Of a stretch of 64,000 nt of DNA, positions 1 to 7,701 are shown piece by piece. The DNA is from Bartonella doshiae NCTC 12862 = ATCC 700133. GTDB taxonomy: Bacteria; Pseudomonadota; Alphaproteobacteria; Rhizobiales; Rhizobiaceae. Both the position numbers and the translations under genes were made by a program. Where the stretch lies: the NCBI RefSeq assembly GCF_000278155.1, contig NZ_JH725095.1, forward strand, positions 186,001 through 250,000, in the 5' to 3' direction. The notes under the pieces were generated by a model. That model was not told the DNA's origin, searched no databases, and saw only the letters and a list, made by a program, of their open reading frames with translations. How positions within the stretch are numbered: position 1 is the stretch's first letter; each line of letters opens with the position of its first letter.

Positions 1-1
1 T

Positions 2-961
2 GGAGTAACAGCAGCAGTTCTTCTTCTTTTAGTCAGAATGATGCAAGGCCTTTCAGCGGGTGGTGAATATGGTACAGCAGCAACTTATATGAGTGAAGTT
101 GCCCTTAAAAATCATCGCGGTCTTTTTGCCTCTTTCCAATCTGCTACACTTATTACGGGTCAACTTCTTGCCAGTTTTATTATATTTATTTTGGCACTAT
201 ACCTCACTGAAGATCAGTTAAAAACGTGGGGTTGGCGTATTCCTTTCGCGATTGGTGGACTAGGAGCAATAATTGCAATTTATCTCTGTCGCTCACTCCA
301 TGAAACAACAACAAAAGAAAGCCGCTCTAAAAAACATACTGGTAGTCTTAAGGAACTCCTCACAAAACACAGAAAAGCCTTTTTGGCAATTGCTTGCTTT
401 GCATCTGGAGGATCTCTTACATTTTATACTTGTACAACTTATATGCAAAAATATCTGATCACAACCACCGGATTTGACAAACACACAGCTACAACAATAA
501 TGACTGTTGCGCTCTTTGTGTTCATACTATTTCAACCCCTTTTTGGTTTCCTAGCCGATAAAATTGGAACAAAAACTCTGCTCATCATTTAGAGTATCCT
601 CTCAGCTCTCTTTACATTTCCTGGACTGATATTGATCGGGAACACACATAATACATGGGTTGCTCTATCGGTCATTATTGGACTGCTTTGTATTATGAGT
701 ATGTATACATCCATCTCTGGTGTCGTAAAATCAGCCATGTTCCCCGCTTCAGTACGAGCGCTAGGTGTTAGTTTTTCCCACGCTATTGGCAATGCAATAT
801 TTGGTGGTTCTGCTGAATATGTAGCACTTGGATTAAAAAATATAGGACACGAATCTCTCTTTTACTTTTACATAACTGCTGTAATAATTATGGCATTCAT
901 AGCGCTTCTCTTTGTACCGGATATGAGCAAAGGAGGATATCTTCAAAATGAGATTCATTAA
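2..961 (+). pseudogene. kgtP: 2-oxoglutarate permease (KgtP-like MFS), 3' part, interrupted by an amber codon
   Basis: The reading frame is open from the left edge of the window (first codon at 2), so the 5' end lies outside. The translation matches the metabolite:H+ symporter branch of the MFS, closest from memory to KgtP: a GLSAGGEYG motif early on, an AEYVALGLK segment near the end, and alternating hydrophobic helices. An in-frame TAG at 590-592 splits it, and the same frame then continues with clearly homologous sequence to a TAA at 959-961. No frameshift is needed. The break falls after roughly 60% of the visible part, inside the transmembrane region, so the truncated product would lack several helices. 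I infer loss of function; suppression or a sequencing error are the alternatives. Confidence 0.85.
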
Positions 962-980
962 ACTGTCTATATAAAAATAA

Positions 981-1004
981 AAAAGCCCAAAAATGGGCTT
1001 TTTT
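981..1004 (+). terminator. Rho-independent terminator after the permease gene
   Basis: AAAAGCCCA and TGGGCTTTTTT form a short GC-rich hairpin ending in a T run, 20 bases after the permease stop. The A run on the other side makes it usable also for the convergent gene at 1040-1345. Confidence 0.8.
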
Positions 1005-1039
1005 ATAATGGATGCATAAACATGCAGCTTTAATAATAT

Positions 1040-1345
1040 TTAAATTTTATGAAGCGCATTTAATTGTCTAGCAACCAAATAATAAAAAGTCATACGACTT
1101 TTTCTCCGATCTTCAGACATCATATCTGCAACTTTTGCAACAGCTATTTTAGCACTTTTTTCATCAGCATCTAATACATCCTGAACCCATTTTTCAACAC
1201 GTTCTAATTCTTTTGGATCTGACGTAGCAACTAATGATGCATCTCGCTGTTTCATCACCAAAGCTAAACGGTGACTGAGCCGTTCTATTGCTGCTTCATC
1301 AGGATTTGGATCATATAATTTAATATCTGCTAGATCATTTGTCAT
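1040..1345 (-). CDS. Small conserved protein, DUF2853-like
   Basis: A protein of about 101 residues with no cysteine-rich or membrane segment. The N-terminal LADIKLYDPNPDEAAIERL and C-terminal RMTFYYLVARQLNAL stretches resemble the DUF2853 family of alphaproteobacteria as I remember it; the function of that family is unknown. I chose the ATG at 1345 because GGAGAGGAG lies about 10 bases upstream; a TTG seven codons earlier overlaps that ribosome-binding site and is unlikely. The gene converges with the permease remnant, sharing the terminator between them, and its promoter would sit in the spacer before ssrA. The family assignment is tentative; the reading frame itself looks real. Confidence 0.7.
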   Translation of the reverse strand: MTNDLADIKLYDPNPDEAAIERLSHRLALVMKQRDASLVATSDPKELERVEKWVQDVLDADEKSAKIAVAKVADMMSEDRRKSRMTFYYLVARQLNALHKI

Positions 1346-1489
1346 TTTGCGACATCTCCTCTCCAAAAATTGGCAGCTGTATTCTACAACTGCACCATAT
1401 AGCCTCTAAATAATTAGAGGATTTAAAATATTAACAACCCCCCCCTTTTCGAAAGACTGTTCTTCATCTATATTTAAAGAGCTGGTTTA

Positions 1490-1795
1490 TCAGCTATGGT
1501 AATAAATGGACGGTGAAATAAACCTATTGGACCCGGGGGCGGTACCCGGCGCCTCCACCAAAGTATGATTTCTTTTGATCATATTTTGGTGGGGGCGAAA
1601 TAGGATCGACAAGGGTGTAAAGATCGCTCTTTTACTCGGCATTGTACCACCGTTATCGGGCTAAATGAGTAGTTGCAAATGACAACTATGCGGAAGCACG
1701 TCTCGCCGCTTAAGGTGGTGTGAATGCTTCAAATTAAGTCTTAAGCCGTCGCAGGTTTAAGCGGGGTTTGGAGGCACCTGGCAACAGAAGCCTTC
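1490..1795 (+). ncRNA. ssrA: Two-piece (circularly permuted) tmRNA
   Basis: tmRNA rescues stalled ribosomes and tags the nascent chain. The gene is permuted as in other alphaproteobacteria: the acceptor piece comes first, with a T-arm (CCGGG 1533-1537, loop 1538-1544, CCCGG 1545-1549), the 3' acceptor strand CGCCTCC at 1550-1556 and ACCA at 1557-1560. A spacer of about 30 bases follows, then the coding piece starting GGGGGCG at 1591-1597. These two strands pair over 7 bp with a G-U at the third pair, the alanine identity signal. The tag frame is at 1675-1713. The outer ends are estimates. Upstream (1403-1420) is a 7-bp hairpin and a run of eight C (1438-1445), whose role is unclear. Confidence 0.95.
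1675..1713 (+). other. tmRNA proteolysis-tag reading frame
   Basis: The resume codon GCA at 1675 begins the tag A-N-D-N-Y-A-E-A-R-L-A-A followed by TAA (1711-1713). The ending LAA is the ClpX degron, and the AND-N start is the kind of sequence bound by alpha-type SspB, encoded just downstream. Confidence 0.93.
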
Positions 1796-1968
1796 ACTTT
1801 TATAAATATTATTTAATTGATTTTCAGACATAATTTATCATAAAATTTCATACTTTTTTGATTAATTTAAGTGCATTGTAACTAAAATATTGCTAGCTTA
1901 AAAAAGCATTTCATTGCACAATATTATGCATATTCATCTGCTACGTGAAACAAGAGGAAAAAACTTCG

Positions 1969-2517
1969 ATGGTTCAAGATCAAATCCGCTACGATATCCT
2001 CGTTCAGGAGGCGCTCCGTGGAGTTATCCGTAAAGTTTTATCAGAGGTTGCCAAAGCAGGTCTTCCAGGAAATCACCATTTTTTTATTACTTTTTTGACA
2101 AATGCACCAGGAATTAAAATCTCTACTCGGCTTAAAAGTCGTTATCCAGAGCAAATGACAATAGTTTTGCAACATCAATTTAGAGATTTAAGCGTATCAG
2201 AAACAGCTTTTGAAGTAACTCTCTCATTTAAAGAAGTTACCGAAAAGTTGGTAATTCCTTTCACGTCAATCCAGGTATTCTATGATCCTGTAGCTGCATT
2301 TGAAGCTGCATTTGACCTTCCCTCAAATCTCACCTCTAGAGAAAGTGAAAATTCAGAGAATACTTCATCAAGCACACCTCTTATCCTGTCAGAAAAACAT
2401 AAAAAAGAAAAAACGCTCACAAAAGAACAAGATCTTAGTAGCAAGAAGGAGTCCTCAAACAATGATAGTAAACAAAGTGCCGATGTTGTTTCTTTAGATT
2501 CTTTCCGAAAAAAATAA
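1969..2517 (+). CDS. sspB: SspB-family ClpXP adaptor
   Basis: SspB tethers ssrA-tagged proteins to ClpXP and speeds their degradation. The first ~125 residues form the SspB-type domain (starting IRYDILVQEALRGVI, with HFFITF and LSFKEV strands), followed by a charged, low-complexity linker and a short C-terminal segment (VVSLDSFRKK), the usual plan in which the tail binds the ClpX zinc domain. I chose the ATG at 1969 with AGAGGAAA upstream; a GTG at 1945 would overlap that site. The gene sits about 170 bases after the tmRNA gene, so substrate tag and adaptor are neighbours. It heads a three-gene operon with spacings of 11 and 5 bases. Confidence 0.92.
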   Translation: MVQDQIRYDILVQEALRGVIRKVLSEVAKAGLPGNHHFFITFLTNAPGIKISTRLKSRYPEQMTIVLQHQFRDLSVSETAFEVTLSFKEVTEKLVIPFTSIQVFYDPVAAFEAAFDLPSNLTSRESENSENTSSSTPLILSEKHKKEKTLTKEQDLSSKKESSNNDSKQSADVVSLDSFRKK

Positions 2518-2528
2518 ATAATTTTCTC

Positions 2529-2717
2529 ATGACTGAACTAATTAACCTCCGCCAATTTCGCAAACGAAAAAAGCGTACAGACCAAGCTATTCATGCAGAA
2601 GAGAATCGTTATCGCTTTGGAAGAACAAAAACTGAAAAACGCTTTGAACAAAAAGAAGCTTTAAAAGCTCATAAATTTCTTGATCAAAATCGCTTATTGA
2701 ACAATGAACAAGAGTAG
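2529..2717 (+). CDS. DUF4169-type small basic protein
   Basis: A 62-residue, highly charged protein. The start (ELINLRQFRKRKKR) and the middle (ENRYRFGRTKTEK) match the DUF4169 family common in Rhizobiales, whose function is not known. The protein is almost entirely predicted helix with many Lys, Arg and Glu and no hydrophobic segment, which suggests nucleic-acid or ribosome association, but that is inference only. It lies 11 bases after sspB and 5 bases before the ribbon-helix-helix gene, so it is cotranscribed with both. Confidence 0.85.
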   Translation: MTELINLRQFRKRKKRTDQAIHAEENRYRFGRTKTEKRFEQKEALKAHKFLDQNRLLNNEQE

Positions 2718-2722
2718 AAAAA

Positions 2723-2965
2723 ATGCATATTATTGATTCTATTGATTGGTCAGAAGCAATTGTGCGTAAGATATCTGTTCGAATTGATGGACATGCAACA
2801 AGCGTATCTTTAGAACAACCGTTTCTGGATATTCTTAAAGCTGTTGCACACAAAAAAGGTCAATCTTTAGCCTTTCTTATCACTGATATTGATAGTAAAA
2901 GACCACAACAAATAAATCTTTCGGCTTCATTACGCGTTTATGCACTCCATAGTATTCTCAAGTAA
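2723..2965 (+). CDS. Ribbon-helix-helix domain protein
   Basis: An 80-residue protein of the single-domain ribbon-helix-helix type found in alphaproteobacteria. Residues 14-31 (VRKISVRIDGHATSVSLE) form the expected beta strand, followed by helix 1 (QPFLDILKAVAHKKG) and helix 2 (SLAFLITDID). Proteins of this fold bind DNA as dimers, but no operator can be assigned from the sequence. It is the last gene of the sspB operon, starting 5 bases after the DUF4169 gene. No clear terminator is visible between it and uvrD. Confidence 0.82.
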   Translation: MHIIDSIDWSEAIVRKISVRIDGHATSVSLEQPFLDILKAVAHKKGQSLAFLITDIDSKRPQQINLSASLRVYALHSILK

Positions 2966-3044
2966 TCTTTAGTATTTTCTTTTTTTACAATCTCTATTCC
3001 CTTATTTAACTGAAGAGATTTTGGCTTTCTTGAAAAAAGTTTTT

Positions 3045-3074
3045 TTGACCTAGCGCTCAAATAAAAAAAATATT
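3045..3074 (+). promoter_or_regulatory. Possible uvrD promoter
   Basis: TTGACC at 3045-3050 is followed after 17-18 bases by AAATAT/AATATT (3068-3074), 15 bases before the uvrD start. An imperfect palindrome, TTTGA to TCAAA, overlaps the -35 element. The -10 match is weak. Confidence 0.35.
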
Positions 3075-3088
3075 ACACAAGGAATGTA

Positions 3089-5425
3089 ATGAATAATTTT
3101 TCCGATCATATACCATTTTTTGACGACGAATCTTTTTCCCACAAGCATGAAGATAACTCTGGGGGAATACCCCATACTATAACAGAAAGAGAAAAAACAC
3201 GTTGTGACTTCGACTATTTAAAAAAACTCAATCCAGAGCAACGACAAGCTGTGATAAACACTGAGGGACCTCTCTTAGTGCTCGCGGGTGCTGGAACTGG
3301 AAAAACGCGCGTTTTGACTACTCGTATTTCTCACATTTTGTGCTTAGGACTTGCCTCTTCTAAGCAGATATTAGCTGTTACTTTCACCAACAAAGCGGCG
3401 CACGAAATGAAAATACGGATAGGTGAGCTTATTGGTGAAACTGTTGAAGGCATGCCTTGGCTTGGCACCTTTCATTCCATCGGTGCAAAGATTTTGCGTC
3501 GGCACGCAGAACTGGTCAACTTAACAAGCAACTTTACAATTCTTGATAATGATGATGTCATTCGGCTTTTAAAGCAACTTATTCAAGCCGAAGGATTAGA
3601 TGATAAACGCTGGCCAGCACGAAGTCTGGCAGTGATGATTGATTCTTGGAAAAATCAAGGGTTTTCACCTGAACGTATTTCAGAAAGTGAGGCCTATTCC
3701 TTTGGCAATGGCATGGGACGCAAATTTTACCGTGATTATCAAAACCGACTAAAAGATCTTAATGCGTGTGATTTTGGTGATCTCTTACTTCATTCTATCT
3801 TCATCTTTCAACACAATCCAGACATCCTTCGCAAATATCAATCTAAATTCCGCTATATTCTTGTAGACGAATACCAAGATACAAATACAGCACAACATCT
3901 TTGGCTTCGCCTTTTAGCACAAAATTCTGAAGAACAATCGGTCAATCTTTGTTGTGTTGGCGATGATGACCAATCCATTTATGGATGGCGTGGGGCAAAA
4001 GTTGATAACATCTTACGCTTTGAAAAAGATTTTCCTTCTGCAAAAATTATTCGTTTAGAGCGTAACTATCGCTCAACGACACATATTCTCAAAACCGCTG
4101 CTCATCTAATTTCTCATAATAAAGGAAGACTTGGCAAAACGCTTTTTTCTAATCAAACAAATATTCAGGAAGAAAAAGTAAAGATTCACAGAGCATGGGA
4201 TTCTCAAGAGGAAGCGCGCGCAATCGGAGAAGAAATTGAACAAGCACAACAAGCTGGTTGTTCATTAAATCACATGGCAATATTGGTGCGCGCTTCATTC
4301 CAGACGCGTGAATTTGAAGATCGCTTTGTTGCCCTTGGTCTTAACTACCGCGTCATTGGCGGTCCACGTTTTTATGAACGAATGGAAATACGTGATGCCA
4401 TGGCTTATTTGCGTGTTGTTGTTCAACCAGCTGATGATTTGGCCTTTGAACGCATTATCAACACCCCTAAGCGCGGACTAGGAGATGCAACACTACGGAC
4501 CCTTTATGAAAGTGCACGGACACGTGCTATTCCTCTCTTTTCTGCTGCAGCTGAAATCATTGAAACGGATGAACTCAAACCCAAAGCACGCAGCGCTTTG
4601 CGCAACATTATTGAAGATTTTCGTCGCTGGCAAAATATGCTACAAAACACACCGCATAGAGAACTTGCTGAAACAATCCTTGATGATTCAGGCTATACAG
4701 CCATGTGGAAACAAGATCGTTCACCAGAAGCCCCAACACGGTTAGAAAATCTCAAAGAAATGATCCGCTCCATGGAACAATTTGAAAGTCTTCATAGCTT
4801 TTTAGAACATGTTGCATTGGTTATGGATACTGAAAATAATGAAAATATGGATGCGGTTAACATTATGACTCTTCATTCCGCCAAGGGGCTTGAGTTTGAA
4901 ACAGTATTTCTTCCTGGTTGGGAAGAAGGTCTCTTCCCTCATCAGCGTTCCTTAGATGAAGGTGGAAATTCAGGATTAGAAGAAGAAAGACGATTAGCAT
5001 ACGTAGGACTGACAAGGGCAAAGAAACATCTACATATATGGTTTGTATCTAATAGAAGAGTTCATGGATTTTGGCAATCTGCGCCTCCATCCCGTTTTCT
5101 CAATGAATTACCAGGAGAACATATCGAAATAGTAGAAATGGAAACATCTTATGGTGCTTATGGTCAACCGCACTTTAAACAGTACCATCCCTTTGACAAT
5201 GGTTACACTACACCGAGATGGAAGCATGCACAAAAAAATATTCAGGGAAAAGTTATTGCTCAATCAACTTCTGATACCTCATCAAATTTTTCAATCAATG
5301 ATCGCGTTTTTCACATAAAATTTGGTTATGGTCGCATTTCAACAATAGACGATCATAAATTAACTATTATGTTTGAGAAAGCTGGAGAAAAGCGTGTACT
5401 CGATAATTTTGTAAGAAAAGTTTAA
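3089..5425 (+). CDS. uvrD: UvrD/PcrA-type superfamily 1 DNA helicase
   Basis: A 3'-5' ATP-dependent helicase that unwinds DNA in nucleotide excision repair and mismatch repair and clears RecA filaments. The protein has 778 residues, close to the family norm. The Q-motif region LNPEQRQAV precedes Walker A GAGTGKT (67-73); further motifs are TFTNKAAHEM, the Walker B/II box VDEYQDTN, GDDDQSIYGWRGA (III), NYRSTTHIL (IV), TLHSAKGLEFETVFLPGWEEG (V) and RRLAYVGLTRAKK (VI). The C-terminal ~60 residues hold the VFHIKFGYGRISTI beta segment typical of PcrA/UvrD tails, which in PcrA contacts RNA polymerase. The ATG at 3089 has AAGGAA upstream. No neighbour suggests an operon, and no LexA-type box was seen upstream. 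Confidence 0.95.
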   Translation: MNNFSDHIPFFDDESFSHKHEDNSGGIPHTITEREKTRCDFDYLKKLNPEQRQAVINTEGPLLVLAGAGTGKTRVLTTRISHILCLGLASSKQILAVTFTNKAAHEMKIRIGELIGETVEGMPWLGTFHSIGAKILRRHAELVNLTSNFTILDNDDVIRLLKQLIQAEGLDDKRWPARSLAVMIDSWKNQGFSPERISESEAYSFGNGMGRKFYRDYQNRLKDLNACDFGDLLLHSIFIFQHNPDILRKYQSKFRYILVDEYQDTNTAQHLWLRLLAQNSEEQSVNLCCVGDDDQSIYGWRGAKVDNILRFEKDFPSAKIIRLERNYRSTTHILKTAAHLISHNKGRLGKTLFSNQTNIQEEKVKIHRAWDSQEEARAIGEEIEQAQQAGCSLNHMAILVRASFQTREFEDRFVALGLNYRVIGGPRFYERMEIRDAMAYLRVVVQPADDLAFERIINTPKRGLGDATLRTLYESARTRAIPLFSAAAEIIETDELKPKARSALRNIIEDFRRWQNMLQNTPHRELAETILDDSGYTAMWKQDRSPEAPTRLENLKEMIRSMEQFESLHSFLEHVALVMDTENNENMDAVNIMTLHSAKGLEFETVFLPGWEEGLFPHQRSLDEGGNSGLEEERRLAYVGLTRAKKHLHIWFVSNRRVHGFWQSAPPSRFLNELPGEHIEIVEMETSYGAYGQPHFKQYHPFDNGYTTPRWKHAQKNIQGKVIAQSTSDTSSNFSINDRVFHIKFGYGRISTIDDHKLTIMFEKAGEKRVLDNFVRKV

Positions 5426-5471
5426 CGCACATAAAACGAAATCACCGTTCACCTAAAAACCACTTTTCATG

Positions 5472-5987
5472 TTATTCTGAACTCTTTTTCCATTTGTGAA
5501 TAAAGGATTTGATTAATAAATTTTGCATGTCCGGTAATGCATCATGAATTTTATCAAGAAGCCAATCCCACCAAACTATAAAAAAGAAGCTGAATTCCAT
5601 TATCAGAAAACGCATCCGCAACCGCTTTGCAGAAACAACAGCATAAGACATAATATCTTGCGTTATAGCAACATTTGTACCAATAATTGCATCATACCCA
5701 ATCAATATACAATGACAACACGTTTTACACAATGTCTTTCACAAAAGTGAGCTATCCAATGCCATATAACTAACAAGAATATTCGTTAGGACGATATGTA
5801 TTTTATACGTTGAAAAGCATGCCATGGGATGCTCTCTAGCGCATTCACACATACATTGAGATGCAATAGAACAAAAATGTCCGATATCGCTATAAATAAC
5901 CTCACTGTTACACTCAAAATAAGGAAAATTCCAAACGGTTATATCACGCAAAATCACTCGCTTATCGATTTCCACATAGCGTCCCAT
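5472..5987 (-). pseudogene. Remnant of a hexapeptide-repeat (CatB/LbH-like) acyltransferase
   Basis: Two minus-strand segments in the same frame, 5987-5739 and 5732-5472, are separated by an in-frame TGA at 5739-5741. The first begins GRYVEIDKRVILRD and includes YSDIGHFCSIASQ and an EHPM motif, typical of the start of left-handed beta-helix acetyltransferases related to chloramphenicol acetyltransferase CatB and the phosphonate-metabolism LbH family. The second has IGYDAIIGTNVAITQDI, then AKRLRMRF and a WWDW..L...LPDM tail, matching the family C terminus. The central coils are missing between them, so a deletion as well as a stop has occurred. The catalytic His region has been lost. I infer a dead gene; its original acceptor substrate cannot be named. 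Confidence 0.75.
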
Positions 5988-6202
5988 TTACAACCAGACA
6001 ATCGCTCTGTTGTATGAATGCGGGATTCAACGCACGAAATCGGAAATCTTTCTGAATATTCATTCCTCTTCTACCAATTATTTTTCCATGAGTAATAAAT
6101 GAGAAACATACCACCCAAGTGAATAAAACCAACCATGAAACAGAGATTGCAAAATATACCCATCAATGCTACAATTTCTGGATATTTTAAGAGAGTCAAA
6201 TT

Positions 6203-6784
6203 ATGAAAAATGTAATACGCATTTTGGGGCTAACAATCGTATTTCTTGCAGGTGTTTTTATTTATGATACATTGAAAAATAAGCCTTTAGGTGATAATTT
6301 CACGTTGATTGATTCTAATGGAAATACAATCACTGAAGTTGATATTCGGAGCAGACCTTCAATAATTTTCTTTGGCTTCACCATGTGCCCTGAGAGTTGC
6401 CCTACGACGCTGATCAATCTTGATCGATGGCTGACAGCCCTTGGTGCAAAGGCTGATAAATTAGGAGTGTGGTTTGTTACTGTTGACCCTGAACGTGACA
6501 CGCCAGAAGTACTTCATGATTATCTCGGTAATTTTAGCAATAACATTATTGGTATTAGTGGAGATCCTGAAAAAGTTCATAAAATGGTAGATTCTTTTAA
6601 CATCGTTGCTGAAAAAGTACCAGGAACAGATGGAAACTACACTTATGACCATACAGCCGCAATATTTTTACTCAAAAAGGGTGGAAAACTCGCCGGTGTT
6701 ATTCCTTACGAAATCGAAAGAGATAACGATGAATTAAGAGATGAAATTGCCATTGAACGACTGAAAAAGCTGGTTTCAAACTAA
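6203..6784 (+). CDS. SCO1/SenC-family copper chaperone
   Basis: SCO proteins deliver copper to the CuA site of cytochrome c oxidase subunit II. The 193-residue protein has an N-terminal membrane anchor (residues 5-21), a thioredoxin-like fold, the copper-binding CPESC motif (Cys62 and Cys66 within FTMCPESCP) and the third ligand His151 in YDHTA. All three copper ligands are present. VDPERDTPEVL is another family landmark. The start ATG at 6203 follows GAGAG. prmA starts 30 bases after the stop, so the two may be cotranscribed. No cytochrome oxidase gene is in the window. Confidence 0.93.
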   Translation: MKNVIRILGLTIVFLAGVFIYDTLKNKPLGDNFTLIDSNGNTITEVDIRSRPSIIFFGFTMCPESCPTTLINLDRWLTALGAKADKLGVWFVTVDPERDTPEVLHDYLGNFSNNIIGISGDPEKVHKMVDSFNIVAEKVPGTDGNYTYDHTAAIFLLKKGGKLAGVIPYEIERDNDELRDEIAIERLKKLVSN

Positions 6785-6814
6785 ATTTAAAAACTGATTT
6801 AAGAGAAAAACAGT

Positions 6815-7684
6815 ATGTCACAGCAAATTCGTCTGTATTGTACTGCTTTAAAAAGCGAAGCAGAACAGTTATATGCTCTTGTAGAAACAGCCTTTGATGA
6901 AGAAGGATATCCTCTTGCTCTTACAGAAATAGATGAAAAAAGTGCCCTCTATGAGCTTTCGCTTTATGTAGATAAAGAAAACCAAGAGAATGCTTCCAAA
7001 CGTTTTGCAAACATTCTCACCGTAGATCCTAATAAAATTAAGAGTGAAATTTTACCTGATATTGACTGGGTAAAAAAAAGCCTTGAAGGACTAATACCTA
7101 TTCATTCAGGACCTTTTTTTCTTTATGGCAACCATAATAGAGAAAACATTCCACCTAATGTATTGCCCATTGAAATTGAAGCTAATCAAGCATTTGGTAC
7201 AGGGCATCATGGAACAACAACCGGTTGCCTAGAAATGATTGCCAAAGTCGTGCAAAATGAAAATCCACAAAATGCCCTTGATCTTGGTACTGGCAGTGGG
7301 GTACTAGCCATTGGCATAGCAAAACTCAAACCTATTGCTATACTTGCATCCGATATTGACCCAATTGCTATTCAAGTCGCACAACACAATATCGAACTCA
7401 ATGGCGTAAAAGAATATATTACAGCTGTTACCGCAACAGGTTTTGCCCATGATAAAATTGCATCGCGTGCACCCTTTGATCTCATTGTTGCCAATATCCT
7501 TGCTAATCCTCTCATTGAGCTTGCACAAGAAATGGCCCAGGCACTTCAAAAAGGTGGATCACTTATACTTTCTGGAATTCTTGAAGAACAACATACCTCT
7601 ATATTGGAAGCTTATGTCAAACAAGGCCTACAACATATTGAAACATACCACCGTCAAGAATGGGTTACGATACATCTAAAATAA
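6815..7684 (+). CDS. prmA: Ribosomal protein L11 methyltransferase
   Basis: PrmA trimethylates lysines and the N terminus of ribosomal protein L11 using S-adenosylmethionine. The protein has 289 residues, a normal length. An N-terminal substrate-recognition region is followed by QAFGTGHHGTT, then SAM motif I LDLGTGSGVLAIG (about 152-164), ASDIDPIA (motif II acidic residue binding the ribose) and the NILANPL motif near residue 226 that is characteristic of PrmA and related modification enzymes. The stop lies only 17 bases before the ATG of the aminopeptidase gene, so the two are probably in one transcript with the SCO gene. Confidence 0.95.
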   Translation: MSQQIRLYCTALKSEAEQLYALVETAFDEEGYPLALTEIDEKSALYELSLYVDKENQENASKRFANILTVDPNKIKSEILPDIDWVKKSLEGLIPIHSGPFFLYGNHNRENIPPNVLPIEIEANQAFGTGHHGTTTGCLEMIAKVVQNENPQNALDLGTGSGVLAIGIAKLKPIAILASDIDPIAIQVAQHNIELNGVKEYITAVTATGFAHDKIASRAPFDLIVANILANPLIELAQEMAQALQKGGSLILSGILEEQHTSILEAYVKQGLQHIETYHRQEWVTIHLK

Positions 7685-7701
7685 AAGAAAAGGACGTTGT
7701 T

